From Streptomyces sp. SAT1 (GTDB taxonomy: Bacteria > Actinomycetota > Actinomycetes > Streptomycetales > Streptomycetaceae), in contig NZ_CP015849.1 of assembly GCF_001654495.1 (NCBI RefSeq), positions 1,688,501 to 1,752,500 of the forward strand: a stretch of DNA of 64,000 nucleotides, written 5' to 3'. Both the position numbers and the translations under genes were made by a program. Shown in pieces: positions 26,445 to 34,436 of this stretch. Below the pieces are notes generated by a model. It was given only the letters and a program-made list of their open reading frames with translations. It did not search any database and was not told the DNA's origin. Each line of letters begins with the position of its first letter. Within the stretch, counting starts at the first letter, position 1.

Positions 26445-27838
26445 CGGGGGGTGGTTCCTTCCACCAGTTTCAGCAGGGCGGCCAGGTCGTCGGGCCGGGT
26501 GCGGGGGTTGAGGAGGGTGGCCTTGAGCCAGAGCCGGCCGTCCAGGCGGGCCCGGCCGAGGACGGCGCGGCCGTCGGTGAGCAGGCGGCGGCGTACGGCG
26601 GCCACCGCGTCGTCGGGGGCCCCGGCGGGCCGGAACAGGACCGTGCTGATGACGGGGCGCCCGCGCAGTTCGAGGCCGGGGTGGTCCTCGACGAGGTCGG
26701 CGAGGGCGCGGGCGTGGGCGCAGACCTCGTCGACGAGCGCGCCGAGTCCGGCGCGGCCGAGGGTCTTGAGGGTGACGGCGATCTTGAGGATGTCGGGGCG
26801 CCGGGTGGTGCGCAGGGAGCGGCCGAGGAGGTCGGGCAGGCCGGCCTCGGTGTCGTCGTCGGCGTTGAGGTAGTCGGCGTGGTGGTGCAGGGCGTCGAGG
26901 TCGCCGCCGCGGCGTACGGCGAGGAGTCCGGCGGCGACCGGCTGCCAGCCGAGTTTGTGCAGGTCGAGGGTGACGGTGTGGGCGGCGTCGAGGCCGGTGA
27001 GCAGGTGGCGGTGGCGGTCGCTGAACAGGAGGCCGCCGCCGTGGGCCGCGTCGATGTGCAGCCGGGCGCCGTGCGCGGCGCTCAGCGCGGCGATCTCGGG
27101 GAGCGGGTCGATGAGTCCGGCGTCGGTGGTTCCGGCGGTGGCGGCCACCAGGAGCGGGGTGCGGGGGGCGCCGGGTCCGGTGAGGGCGGTGAGGGTCTCG
27201 GCCAGGGCGGCGGGGTCGAGGGTGCCGGCGGGGGCGGGGACGCGCACGGGGGCGGGCAGGCCGAGCAGCCAGGCGGCGCGGGGCAGGGAATGGTGGGCGT
27301 TGGCGCCGTGGACGAGACGGACGCCGTCGCCCCGCTTCTCGCGGGCGAGGAGCAGCGCGAGGTGGTTGGACTCGGTGCCGCCGGTGGTGACGACGGCGTC
27401 GGCGCATCCCGCCGTGCGGGCGAGGGCGCGGGTGACGAGGGCTTCGAGCGCGGAGGCGGCGGGTGCCTGGTCCCAGGAGTCGAGCGAGGGGTTGAGGACG
27501 CCGGCGGCGAGGTCGGCGGCGGCGGCCACGGCCAGGGGCGGGCAGTGCAGATGGGCGGCGCAGAGCGGGTCGGCGGGGTCGGCGGCGCCCTCGGCCAGGG
27601 CGTGCACGAGGGCGCGCAGGGCGTCGGGCTCGCCGTACTCGGGCAGTACGACCCCGGCGGCCGCGCGGACCCGGGCGGCGACGGCCTCCGGGCCGCCCGC
27701 GGGCAGCGGCCCGCCCCGGGCCGCCCGTCCGCTGTCCAGCGCGTCGAGCACGGTGTCCAGCAGCGGCCGCAGGGCGTGGCGGCCGTCGGGCCCGGAGGCG
27801 AGGCTGACCCGCGGTGCGGGCGGGTGCGGAGTGCCCAT
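26441..27838 (-). CDS. PLP-dependent decarboxylase (DesA-like, group II)
   Basis: 465 residues. Group II amino acid decarboxylase; by analogy with DesA it would turn lysine into cadaverine (or a related diamine) for the downstream hydroxylase. Visible: AHLHCPPLAVA, SLDSWDQAPA, TTGGTESNHLAL, Asp263 in HIDAAHG and the PLP lysine Lys295 in LDLHKLGWQP, then the substrate-side motif YLNADDD and TTRRPDILKI. The ATG at 27838 has AAGGA 7 bases upstream. The stop overlaps the hydroxylase start by four bases, so the two are one operon. Acyltransferase (DesC) and NIS synthetase (DesD) genes, which would complete a siderophore pathway, are absent from the neighbourhood. Confidence 0.88.
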   Translation of the reverse strand: MGTPHPPAPRVSLASGPDGRHALRPLLDTVLDALDSGRAARGGPLPAGGPEAVAARVRAAAGVVLPEYGEPDALRALVHALAEGAADPADPLCAAHLHCPPLAVAAAADLAAGVLNPSLDSWDQAPAASALEALVTRALARTAGCADAVVTTGGTESNHLALLLAREKRGDGVRLVHGANAHHSLPRAAWLLGLPAPVRVPAPAGTLDPAALAETLTALTGPGAPRTPLLVAATAGTTDAGLIDPLPEIAALSAAHGARLHIDAAHGGGLLFSDRHRHLLTGLDAAHTVTLDLHKLGWQPVAAGLLAVRRGGDLDALHHHADYLNADDDTEAGLPDLLGRSLRTTRRPDILKIAVTLKTLGRAGLGALVDEVCAHARALADLVEDHPGLELRGRPVISTVLFRPAGAPDDAVAAVRRRLLTDGRAVLGRARLDGRLWLKATLLNPRTRPDDLAALLKLVEGTTPR

Positions 27839-28919
27839 GGGCTGTCCTTAGGGGTACGCGGGCCAGGAGCATCCGGTTTGTCCGCCTGAAGGCGGGGTGC
27901 CCGGAAAGTCCAACGAGCGGGGCCCCCAGGGGTATTGCCGCACAGGGAGCACACGGAGCCCGCGCCCCCGGCGCTCGACCGCACGCCCGAGCGCCGGGGC
28001 GTACGGCTCCGCCGGGCTCTGGCGGCTCCGGGCTCTGGCGCTACCGGCGACCGACGGCGGGCCGGGGTCTCCGGCGCCTGCCGCCTGGCCGAACGGGCGC
28101 GCGCAGGGGCCCGCGGTACCTGCCGCCCTGCCGGGCCGACCGCCCGCGGGGCCTGCGCCCGTGCCACCTGCGGCTGGGCGCTCGGGCTCCCTGGACGGCG
28201 CCCGTCCGGCGAGCGGGCGGCGCCGCCGCGGACGGCGGAGGCGAGCCACCGTGCCGGACGGGTCCGGCGGGGCGGGGAGCCGGGACCACGGGGATTCCGC
28301 GCCGCATGTGTTCGGTGGCCGGATCCCGGACGACTGGGACAGCCCAGGGCCGGGACCCGGCGGACGAAGCTGCCTGTCGCCGTGACGGCTACCGGCCGGG
28401 GACGGCCGGACCTCCCCGTGCAGGGCCCGGCACGCCTGTGCCGGGCGGCCGGGCCTGCCCGTCGTCCTGACGATCACCGGCCGGCCGGGCGGCCGGACGC
28501 GCACCGGTCGGCCGGGCGGCCCGTGCAGTACGGGCTCGGGCTCGGCGCCATGAGGTCCGGCTGCCGCTCCCGGACGGCTGGGACAGCCCGGGGCCGGGGC
28601 CCGGCGGCCGGGGGCGCCGGACGCGACGTAGGCGCCCCGGGCTCGGCCCCGGTCGCCGGGTGGTGCGGAGCCGCCCCGCACGCGTCGGACCCACGGCCGT
28701 ACCGGCGCGGCGCGCCGCGGCGTGGTGTGAGGGGCCGCCGGGTGACCGGGCGGCCCGGTCGCCCCGGGTCCCACGGCAGGGCCGCGACCGCGCCGCAGGG
28801 TCCGGCCCCGACCGTAGGCATCCCGCGTCCGCCCGCCCCCAGCACCCCCCGGGGCCCCGCCCCACCAGCGCACGCGCAGCGCGTCCCGCGGCGCTCGCGG
28901 TGTCTCCCTCCTCCGTGTC
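27839..28919. other. 1.08-kb region without a supported gene; internally repetitive
   Basis: Extremely GC-rich sequence open in nearly every frame on both strands, with no ribosome site, recognisable domain or consistent codon bias. It carries a 43-base direct repeat (28324-28366 and 28568-28610, 4 mismatches) and many looser CCGG/GGCC-rich repeats such as about 28381-28412 against 28467-28500. The decarboxylase promoter should lie at its left end. It could be a decayed gene or an expanding repeat region. Confidence 0.6.
28324..28610. repeat. 43-base direct repeat, copies 244 bases apart
   Basis: 28324-28366 and 28568-28610, both beginning TCCCGGACG and containing CTGGGACAGCCC; 39 of 43 bases agree. 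Both copies lie in the gene-free region. Confidence 0.75.
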
Positions 28920-29753
28920 TCAGGCTCCGAAGTCCTTCCTGTGGTCCTCGGCCCAGGTCGCGAAGGGGCGGGCGGGGGTGCCGGTGATGTCCTCGACCGT
29001 GGTGGTGGTCTCGGGGGTGGCGCCGACGGTGTGGCGGAAGGTGTCGAGCAGGCTCTGGAGCATGTGCGGGGGCACGTGCGGGAAGAGTTCGGGGCCGGCC
29101 TGCTCGGGGGGCACCTCGGTGTAGGTGAGCGTGCGGCCGAGGGCGCGGCCGATCGCGGCGACCTGGCCGGCGTTGCTGATGGCCGCCGGCCCGCTGAGGC
29201 GGTGGGCGGCGCCCTCGTGGCCGCCGTCGAGCAGGGCGCGTTCGGCGACGGCGGCGATGTCGTCCTCGTGGATGGGCGCGGTCATGGCGTCCGCGAAGAC
29301 ACCGCGGACCTCGTCGCCGGCGCGGATCTGCCCGGCCCACTGGAAGGCGTTGGTGGCGAAGGCGCCCGGCCGCAGGAACGTCCACTCCAGGCCGCTGGCG
29401 CGGATCTCCCGTTCCACGGTGGCGTGCATGACGTGGATGGGGTGGGTCTCGTCGGCGCCCTCCGTGATGATGGCGGAGGAGAGCAGGACGACGTGCCGGA
29501 CACCCGCCTCGCGGGCCGCCGCCAGGAAGGCGGCCGTCCGGTCGCCCGCCGCCTGGACGTACAGGAAGAGCTTGTCCGCCCCGGCGAACAGGGCGGCCGG
29601 GTCGTCCGGCCGGAACCGCACCACCTCGGCGCCCTCGGGCAGTCCGGCCCGCTGCGGGTCGCGGGTCAGCGCCCGGACGGGCCGGCCGGCGGCGGCCAGG
29701 CGCTCGACGAGGGCACGGCCGACGTTGCCGGTGGCGCCGGTGACTACGATCAC
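28920..29753 (-). CDS. NmrA/SDR-like NAD(P)-binding oxidoreductase
   Basis: 277 residues of the atypical short-chain dehydrogenase class. Rossmann motif GATGNVG at residues 6-12, then RALTRDP for the cofactor ribose, HVVLLSS and a substrate-side segment WTFLRPGAFATNAFQWAG. The usual YxxxK is missing, as in NmrA-like sensors and isoflavone-reductase-like enzymes, so it may be a redox sensor or a reductase of unknown substrate. The GTG at 29753 has GGAGGAA 4 bases upstream. A strong terminator at 29831-29882 separates it from pepN upstream, so it has its own promoter in the short gap. Confidence 0.87.
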   Translation of the reverse strand: MIVVTGATGNVGRALVERLAAAGRPVRALTRDPQRAGLPEGAEVVRFRPDDPAALFAGADKLFLYVQAAGDRTAAFLAAAREAGVRHVVLLSSAIITEGADETHPIHVMHATVEREIRASGLEWTFLRPGAFATNAFQWAGQIRAGDEVRGVFADAMTAPIHEDDIAAVAERALLDGGHEGAAHRLSGPAAISNAGQVAAIGRALGRTLTYTEVPPEQAGPELFPHVPPHMLQSLLDTFRHTVGATPETTTTVEDITGTPARPFATWAEDHRKDFGA

Positions 29754-29830
29754 GGTTTCCTCCGTGGTGGGGGCGTGGCGCGGGCGGGCTCCGGACGGTG
29801 GGACGGGTGGGACGGTGTCCGGGCCGGCCC

Positions 29831-29882
29831 GCGGGCTGGTCGTCCTTCCGGGGTCCGAGCCTAGGAAGGACGACCGGCCCGC
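29831..29882 (-). terminator. pepN terminator hairpin
   Basis: Nineteen-base stem with one G-U pair (29831-29849 with 29864-29882), 14-base loop, 63 bases past the pepN stop. Confidence 0.8.
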
Positions 29883-29945
29883 GCATCGTCGTCAGGGACC
29901 AGACGGGGACCAGTCAGGGCCCAGCCGGGTCGTACGCCCCTGGTA

Positions 29946-32600
29946 CTACGCCCCCGAGCGCACCGCCGTCTCCTCCGGCTCGCCGGGCTCCCCCTGCTCC
30001 GTCCGCTCCCCCGTCCGCCCGGCCTCGCGGACGCGCAGCGCCCGTGCCAGGTCGTCGAGTTGGTCGTCGAGCTTGCGGCGCAGCGCCGGGATCGGGTCGT
30101 CCTCGCGCAGGCAGGCCCGGCCGAGGCGCAGGTGCTCGGCGTCGACGGCGTGGGCGGGGAAGGCGTAGCGTCCGGCGGCCGCGGCGATGGCGGGACCGCG
30201 GCGGGCGGAGAGGGCGACGGCGTCCGCGTAGTAGCGGGCCACGTACGGGGCGACGAGGTCGGCCTGTTCGGGCTGCCAGAAGCCCTGGGCGGTGGCGGTG
30301 AACAGGTAGTTGGAGAGGTCGTCGGAGGCGAACATCGCCGCCCAGGCGGCCCGTTTGGCGTCCGGGTCGGGCAGCGCGGCGCGGCAACGGGCGGCGCCCT
30401 CCCGGCCGCTGGCGGACGGGTCGCGCTCCAGTTCGGCGGCGATGGCGGACTCGTCGGTGGCGCCGAGGACGGCGAGCCGGGCGAGGACGCGCCAGCGCAG
30501 CTCGGGGTCGAGTTCGGGGCCGCCGGGGACGGTGCCGTCGGCGAGCCAGGCGGCGATGGTGTCGGGGTGGGCGGCGACGTCGATGAAGTGGCGTACGGCG
30601 ATGAGGCGCAGGCCGGGGTGGTCGCCGTCCTCGGTGCGGCGGATCAGGTCGCGGCACACGGAGGCGAGCGTGGCGAGGGCGGCGGGCCGCTGCTCGGGGG
30701 CGAGGCAGCGGTCGGCGATGTGGACGCGGGCGAAGGAGAGCACGGCCTCGACGAGGGCGAGGTCGCTCTCGCGCGGCAGGTGGGCGCGCGCGGTCTCCAG
30801 ATAGACGCCGGGGGCCAGTTCGCCGTCGCGCACGGCGTCGCGCAGGGCGTTCCAGACGACGGTGCGGCTCAGCGGGTCGGGCAGGCCCGACAGGTTCTCG
30901 CGGACGGTGCGGAAGGACTCGGCGTCGAAGCGGATCTTGGCGTAGGTGAGGTCGCCGTCGTTGAGGAGGAGCAGCGCGGGGCGCGGGCCGCCGCTGCTGA
31001 TGCCGGCGTCGCCGGTGGCGGGCACGTCGGCTTCCACGCGGGTGCGCAGGGTCAGCCGGCCGGCGTCGTGGAGGTCGTGGTCGTAGACGCCGATGGTGAT
31101 GCGGTGCGGCCGGGTGCCGCCCCCGGGTGTGAGGCTCCCGGCGTGCTTGAGGCCGTCCCGGTCCTTGGCGGGATCCGGCGCGGACCAGGTGCCGGAGCTG
31201 CCCCGGTGCGCGATGTCGAGGTGCCAGTTGCCGTGGTCGGCGCGCACGGTGGGGACGAGGGTGTCGACGCCGGTGGTGCGCAGCCATGCCTGGGCCCAGG
31301 CGTGGACGTCGCGGTCGGTGGCGGAGGCCAGCGAGTCGATGAAGTCGGCGAGGGTGGCGTTGCCGAACCGGTGGCGCCGGAAGTGGGTGTTGATGCCGGC
31401 GAGGAAGTCCTTCTCGCCGAGCCAGGCGACGAGCTGGCGCAGCGCGGAGGCGCCCTTGGCGTAGGAGATGCCGTCGAAGTTCAGCAGCGCGGAGGCGGTG
31501 TCGTCGACGGCCTCGGGGGCGACGGGGTGGGTGGAGGGGCGCTGGTCGGCGTCGTAGCCCCAGGACTTGCGGGAGAGGCCGAACTCGGTCCAGGTGCCGG
31601 TGAAGCGGGTGGCCTCGGCGGTGGTCTGGTAGCCCATGTACTCGGCGAAGGACTCGTTGAGCCAGATGTCGTCCCACCACCGCAGGGTGACGAGGTCGCC
31701 GAACCACATGTGGGCCATCTCGTGGGCGATGACCATGGCGCGGGTCTGCCGCTCGGTGTCGGTGACGGCGGAGCGGTAGACGAACTCGTCGCGGAAGGTG
31801 ACGAGGCCGGGGTTCTCCATGGCGCCCGCGTTGAACTCGGGGACGAACGCCTGGTCGTAGGAGTCGAAGGGGTAGGGCTCCTCGAACTTCTCGTGGTAGC
31901 GGTCGAAGCAGGCGCGGGTGACGTCGAGGATCTCGTCGGCGTCGGCGTCCAGGTGGGGGGCGAGGGAGCGGCGGCAGTGGATGCCGAAGGGCAGACCGCG
32001 GTGTTCGGCGCGCACCGAGTGCCAGGGGCCGGCGGCGACGGCGACGAGGTAGGTGGACAGCGGCGGGGTGGTGGCGGCCTTCCAGGCGCCGCCGCCGGTG
32101 TGTTCGGCGATGCCGTTGGTGAGGACGGTCCAGCCCTCGGGGGCCTTGACGGTGAGGTCGAAGACGGCCTTGAGGTCGGGCTGGTCGAAGGCGGCGAAGA
32201 CGCGCTGCACGTCCTCCATGAACAGCTGGGTGTAGACGTAGGTCTCGCCGTCGGAGGGGTCGGTGAAGCGGTGCATGCCCTCGCCGGTGCGGGAGTAGCG
32301 CATGGCGGCGTCGACGCGCAGTTCGTGCTCGCCGGGGGCGAGGTCCGTCAGCGGCAGGCGGTTCCCGTCGAGGCGGGCCGGGTCGAGGGGCTGTCCGTCG
32401 AGGGTGGCGGAGCGCAGTTCGGCGGGCTTGAGCTCGACGAAGGTGTCCGTGCCGTCCTGGCCGGTGCGTACGGAGAACCGGATCAGGGTGCGGGAGTCGA
32501 AGGTCTCCTCCCCGACGGTCAGGTCGAGGTCGACGTGGTAGTGGTGGACATCGAGGAGCTGGGCACGGGTCTGCGCTTCGTCGCGCGTGAGTACGGACAT
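29946..32600 (-). CDS. pepN: aminopeptidase N (M1 family)
   Basis: 884 residues; zinc aminopeptidase that trims N-terminal residues from peptides in the cytosol. It shows the exopeptidase motif GAMENPGL and the zinc site HEMAHMWFGD followed by NESFAEYMG, with the M1 N-terminal beta domain before and the C-terminal helical ERAP1-like domain after (ALRDAVRDGELAPG onward). The ATG at 32600 (MSVLTRDEAQ) is preferred; an ATG three codons upstream (32609) is possible and neither has a good ribosome site. It lies 370 bases downstream of chorismate mutase across a repeat-rich gap, so is probably separately transcribed. Confidence 0.94.
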   Translation of the reverse strand: MSVLTRDEAQTRAQLLDVHHYHVDLDLTVGEETFDSRTLIRFSVRTGQDGTDTFVELKPAELRSATLDGQPLDPARLDGNRLPLTDLAPGEHELRVDAAMRYSRTGEGMHRFTDPSDGETYVYTQLFMEDVQRVFAAFDQPDLKAVFDLTVKAPEGWTVLTNGIAEHTGGGAWKAATTPPLSTYLVAVAAGPWHSVRAEHRGLPFGIHCRRSLAPHLDADADEILDVTRACFDRYHEKFEEPYPFDSYDQAFVPEFNAGAMENPGLVTFRDEFVYRSAVTDTERQTRAMVIAHEMAHMWFGDLVTLRWWDDIWLNESFAEYMGYQTTAEATRFTGTWTEFGLSRKSWGYDADQRPSTHPVAPEAVDDTASALLNFDGISYAKGASALRQLVAWLGEKDFLAGINTHFRRHRFGNATLADFIDSLASATDRDVHAWAQAWLRTTGVDTLVPTVRADHGNWHLDIAHRGSSGTWSAPDPAKDRDGLKHAGSLTPGGGTRPHRITIGVYDHDLHDAGRLTLRTRVEADVPATGDAGISSGGPRPALLLLNDGDLTYAKIRFDAESFRTVRENLSGLPDPLSRTVVWNALRDAVRDGELAPGVYLETARAHLPRESDLALVEAVLSFARVHIADRCLAPEQRPAALATLASVCRDLIRRTEDGDHPGLRLIAVRHFIDVAAHPDTIAAWLADGTVPGGPELDPELRWRVLARLAVLGATDESAIAAELERDPSASGREGAARCRAALPDPDAKRAAWAAMFASDDLSNYLFTATAQGFWQPEQADLVAPYVARYYADAVALSARRGPAIAAAAGRYAFPAHAVDAEHLRLGRACLREDDPIPALRRKLDDQLDDLARALRVREAGRTGERTEQGEPGEPEETAVRSGA

Positions 32601-32740
32601 GCACGCCATGCTGCCCGATGGCGGGGGCGGGGCACGAGGGGGTTCGGGAGACGGGCCGGGCCGGGGTGCCGGGCAAGGGGGGTGCCCTCACGCGCGCCGG
32701 GCGGGTGCCGGCGCGCGCCGGGGCGGCTGGGCGGGGGCGC

Positions 32741-32933
32741 GGACGGCGGACGGCGGACGGCGGACGGCGGGCCCTTCCGAGGCCGCTACGCCCGATACGC
32801 CCCTCCTCCGGGCCTTCCCGGGCCTTCTCCGGACCTTCCCCGGGCGCTTCCGGATCAGCCGAACCAGACAGATCAGACAGATCAGACGGACCAGTCCGAG
32901 TCGGCCCGGACCCGTCCGAGTCGGCCCGGGGCG
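32741..32933. repeat. cluster of short tandem repeats
   Basis: Four 7-base GGACGGC units (32741-32768), two 9-base CAGACAGAT units (32865-32882) and two 20-base units starting GTCCGAGTCGG (32894 and 32914). Confidence 0.8.
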
Positions 32934-32947
32934 GTCCGAACCAGTGC

Positions 32948-32967
32948 GGGCCGGCCCAGGCCGGCCC
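32948..32967 (-). terminator. chorismate mutase terminator hairpin
   Basis: GGGCCGGC and GCCGGCCC arms around a 4-base loop, three bases past the stop codon of the chorismate mutase gene. Confidence 0.55.
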
Positions 32968-32970
32968 AGG

Positions 32971-33321
32971 TCAGCTCGTCGGTGCCGGCCGGTCGCCCGC
33001 GGAGTCCTCCGCGATGCGCTCGTGGTGGCGGATCACCTCGGCGATGATGAAGTTGAGGAACTTCTCCGCGAAGGCCGGGTCGAGTTTGGCGTCCTCGGCG
33101 AGGGCGCGCAGCCGGGCGATCTGGCGGGACTCGCGGCCCGGATCGGCGGGCGGCAGCTGGTGGGCGGCCTTGAGGTGGCCGACCTGCTGGGTCGCCTTGA
33201 ACCGCTCGGCGAGCATGTGGACGACGGCCGCGTCGATGTTGTCGATGCTGTCGCGCAGCCGGGCGAGTTCCCGGCGGACCGCGGGGTCGACGTCACCGTT
33301 ACCGGTGCTGCTGGTGCTCAT
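32971..33321 (-). CDS. chorismate mutase, AroQ type
   Basis: 116 residues, the size of a single AroQ domain. It converts chorismate to prephenate for phenylalanine and tyrosine synthesis. Family pattern: RRELARLRDSIDNIDAAVVH with the first active-site Arg, then ERFKATQQVGHLKAAHQLP, RESRQIARLRALAE and FLNFIIAEVIRHHERIA. The ATG at 33321 is preceded eight bases upstream by TAGGCT on the coding strand, suggesting a leaderless or nearly leaderless transcript. It is divergent from the metallopeptidase gene and far from the trp genes that compete for chorismate. Confidence 0.9.
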   Translation of the reverse strand: MSTSSTGNGDVDPAVRRELARLRDSIDNIDAAVVHMLAERFKATQQVGHLKAAHQLPPADPGRESRQIARLRALAEDAKLDPAFAEKFLNFIIAEVIRHHERIAEDSAGDRPAPTS

Positions 33322-33329
33322 GGGGGGCA

Positions 33330-33335
33330 AGCCTA
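33330..33335 (-). promoter_or_regulatory. possible -10 box of chorismate mutase (leaderless arrangement)
   Basis: TAGGCT on the minus strand (TAnnnT consensus), 8 bases before the ATG, which would put the transcript start at or next to the start codon. No clear -35. Confidence 0.35.
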
Positions 33336-33442
33336 GTCAACCCCGCCGGGTGGCCCCCGCCTTGATCAGGTGGAGCCGGGGGTCCGGTCCTACAGTGGGA
33401 GGCAGCGGGAAGAGGTGTCCGGTCGGCTCTGGGGGTGCGGAC

Positions 33443-34342
33443 GTGGCGAACGGCGGGCCGGTCGAGCACGGCTTCCCGCATCTGGAGACGGTGCGGGCCG
33501 CGATCACGGCGCTGTACCGGCGGCTGTCGTACGAGACCGTCCGGACGTTCGCGACGAGCGTGGCCCCGGCGGACGTGGCGTTCGCCGACACCGACGACCT
33601 GCATCTGGGCGCCCAGCGGGTGGCCCATGAGCTGGTGCGGCACTACGGGCTGCCGGACGCCCGCCTGATCGTCGGCTTCCGGGAGATGACGCACGCGGCG
33701 AACGTGGAGCTGACGGCGGGCCCCGAGTACTTCGTGGAGCTGAACGACCGGTTCCGTACGCACCGCCGGGACATCGGCGCGGCCCTGGCGCACGAGGTGA
33801 TGCACGTCTATCTGCACCGCCTGGACCTGTCCTTCCCGCGCACCCGGGACAACGAGATCCTCACGGACACGGCGGCGACGTACCTGGGCGCGGGCTGGCT
33901 GCTGCTGGACGCCTTCCGGGAGGACGGCGCCTCCTCGCAGAAGCTCGGCTATCTGACGCCGGAGGAGTTCGGCTACGTCCTGGCCAAGCGGGCGCTGCTG
34001 TTCGGCGAGGATCCCTCGACGTGGTTCACCAGCGCGCAGGGTTATGAGGCGTATGTGAAGGGGCGGGCGCGGGCGGCCGGTGACGCGCGGCGGCCGCCGC
34101 TGACGGCCGCGGGCTGGACGGGCCGGCGCCGGTACGCGCGCGACCGGCGGCACGCCCAGGAGCACGGTCCGCCGCCGGCCGGGGACGCGGACGTGCCGTA
34201 CGCGTTCTCGGCGGGCGGGACGGAGCCGCTGCGGGTGTCGTTCCCGTGCCCGACCTGCCTCCAGCGGATCCGGGTGCCGGTGCGGGGCCGGGTCAGGGCG
34301 CGGTGCGGGCTGTGCCGGACGGTGCTGGAGTGCGACACATGA
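33443..34342 (+). CDS. putative zinc metallopeptidase with C-terminal zinc ribbon
   Basis: 299 residues, no named family recognised. The centre has a zinc-protease motif HEVMHVYLHRLDL (HExxHxxxH) followed by NEILTDTAATYLG, which could supply the third ligand or a structural helix. An aromatic helix-rich region precedes it (VRAAITALYRRLSYE). The C-terminus has two CxxC pairs, CPTC and CGLC, about 20 residues apart, a likely zinc ribbon, after an Arg/Pro-rich linker. The layout (HExxH domain then zinc ribbon) is reminiscent of SprT-like proteins, but sequence similarity is not obvious. GTG at 33443 after GGGGG; the start is uncertain. Soluble, with no signal peptide. Confidence 0.7.
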   Translation: MANGGPVEHGFPHLETVRAAITALYRRLSYETVRTFATSVAPADVAFADTDDLHLGAQRVAHELVRHYGLPDARLIVGFREMTHAANVELTAGPEYFVELNDRFRTHRRDIGAALAHEVMHVYLHRLDLSFPRTRDNEILTDTAATYLGAGWLLLDAFREDGASSQKLGYLTPEEFGYVLAKRALLFGEDPSTWFTSAQGYEAYVKGRARAAGDARRPPLTAAGWTGRRRYARDRRHAQEHGPPPAGDADVPYAFSAGGTEPLRVSFPCPTCLQRIRVPVRGRVRARCGLCRTVLECDT

Positions 34343-34423
34343 GGCGCGGGGCTGCGGATGGGCACGTGACGTCCTTCACAGGGTGCGATGCGGCGTCCGA
34401 CCTCCTGTGACCGTGTGATCTCT

Positions 34424-34429
34424 TATCGT
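34424..34429 (+). promoter_or_regulatory. possible -10 box of aldo/keto reductase (leaderless arrangement)
   Basis: TATCGT, TAnnnT type, seven bases before the ATG at 34437; no ribosome binding site lies between. Weak -35. Confidence 0.35.
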
Positions 34430-34436
34430 CACTGCC

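Larger units (their letters stand above)
32601..32970. other. 370-base gap with tandem repeats
   Basis: Holds the pepN promoter region plus repeats: GGACGGC four times (32741-32768), CAGACAGAT twice (32865-32882), and a 20-base unit beginning GTCCGAGTCGG twice (32894-32933). A hairpin (32948-32967) next to the chorismate mutase stop ends that gene. No gene is supported. Confidence 0.6.

Noticed and set aside
27839..27870. Possible iron box (TTAGG on the plus strand) upstream of the DesA-like decarboxylase
   Set aside because: Only about 7-8 of 19 positions agree with the IdeR/DmdR consensus; the match is limited to one half-site and also overlaps the ribosome site.
27814..28987. Long overlapping ORFs of 150-350 codons on both strands
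   Set aside because: Arg/Pro/Gly-rich translations without domains or ribosome sites; expected from lack of stop codons in very GC-rich DNA.
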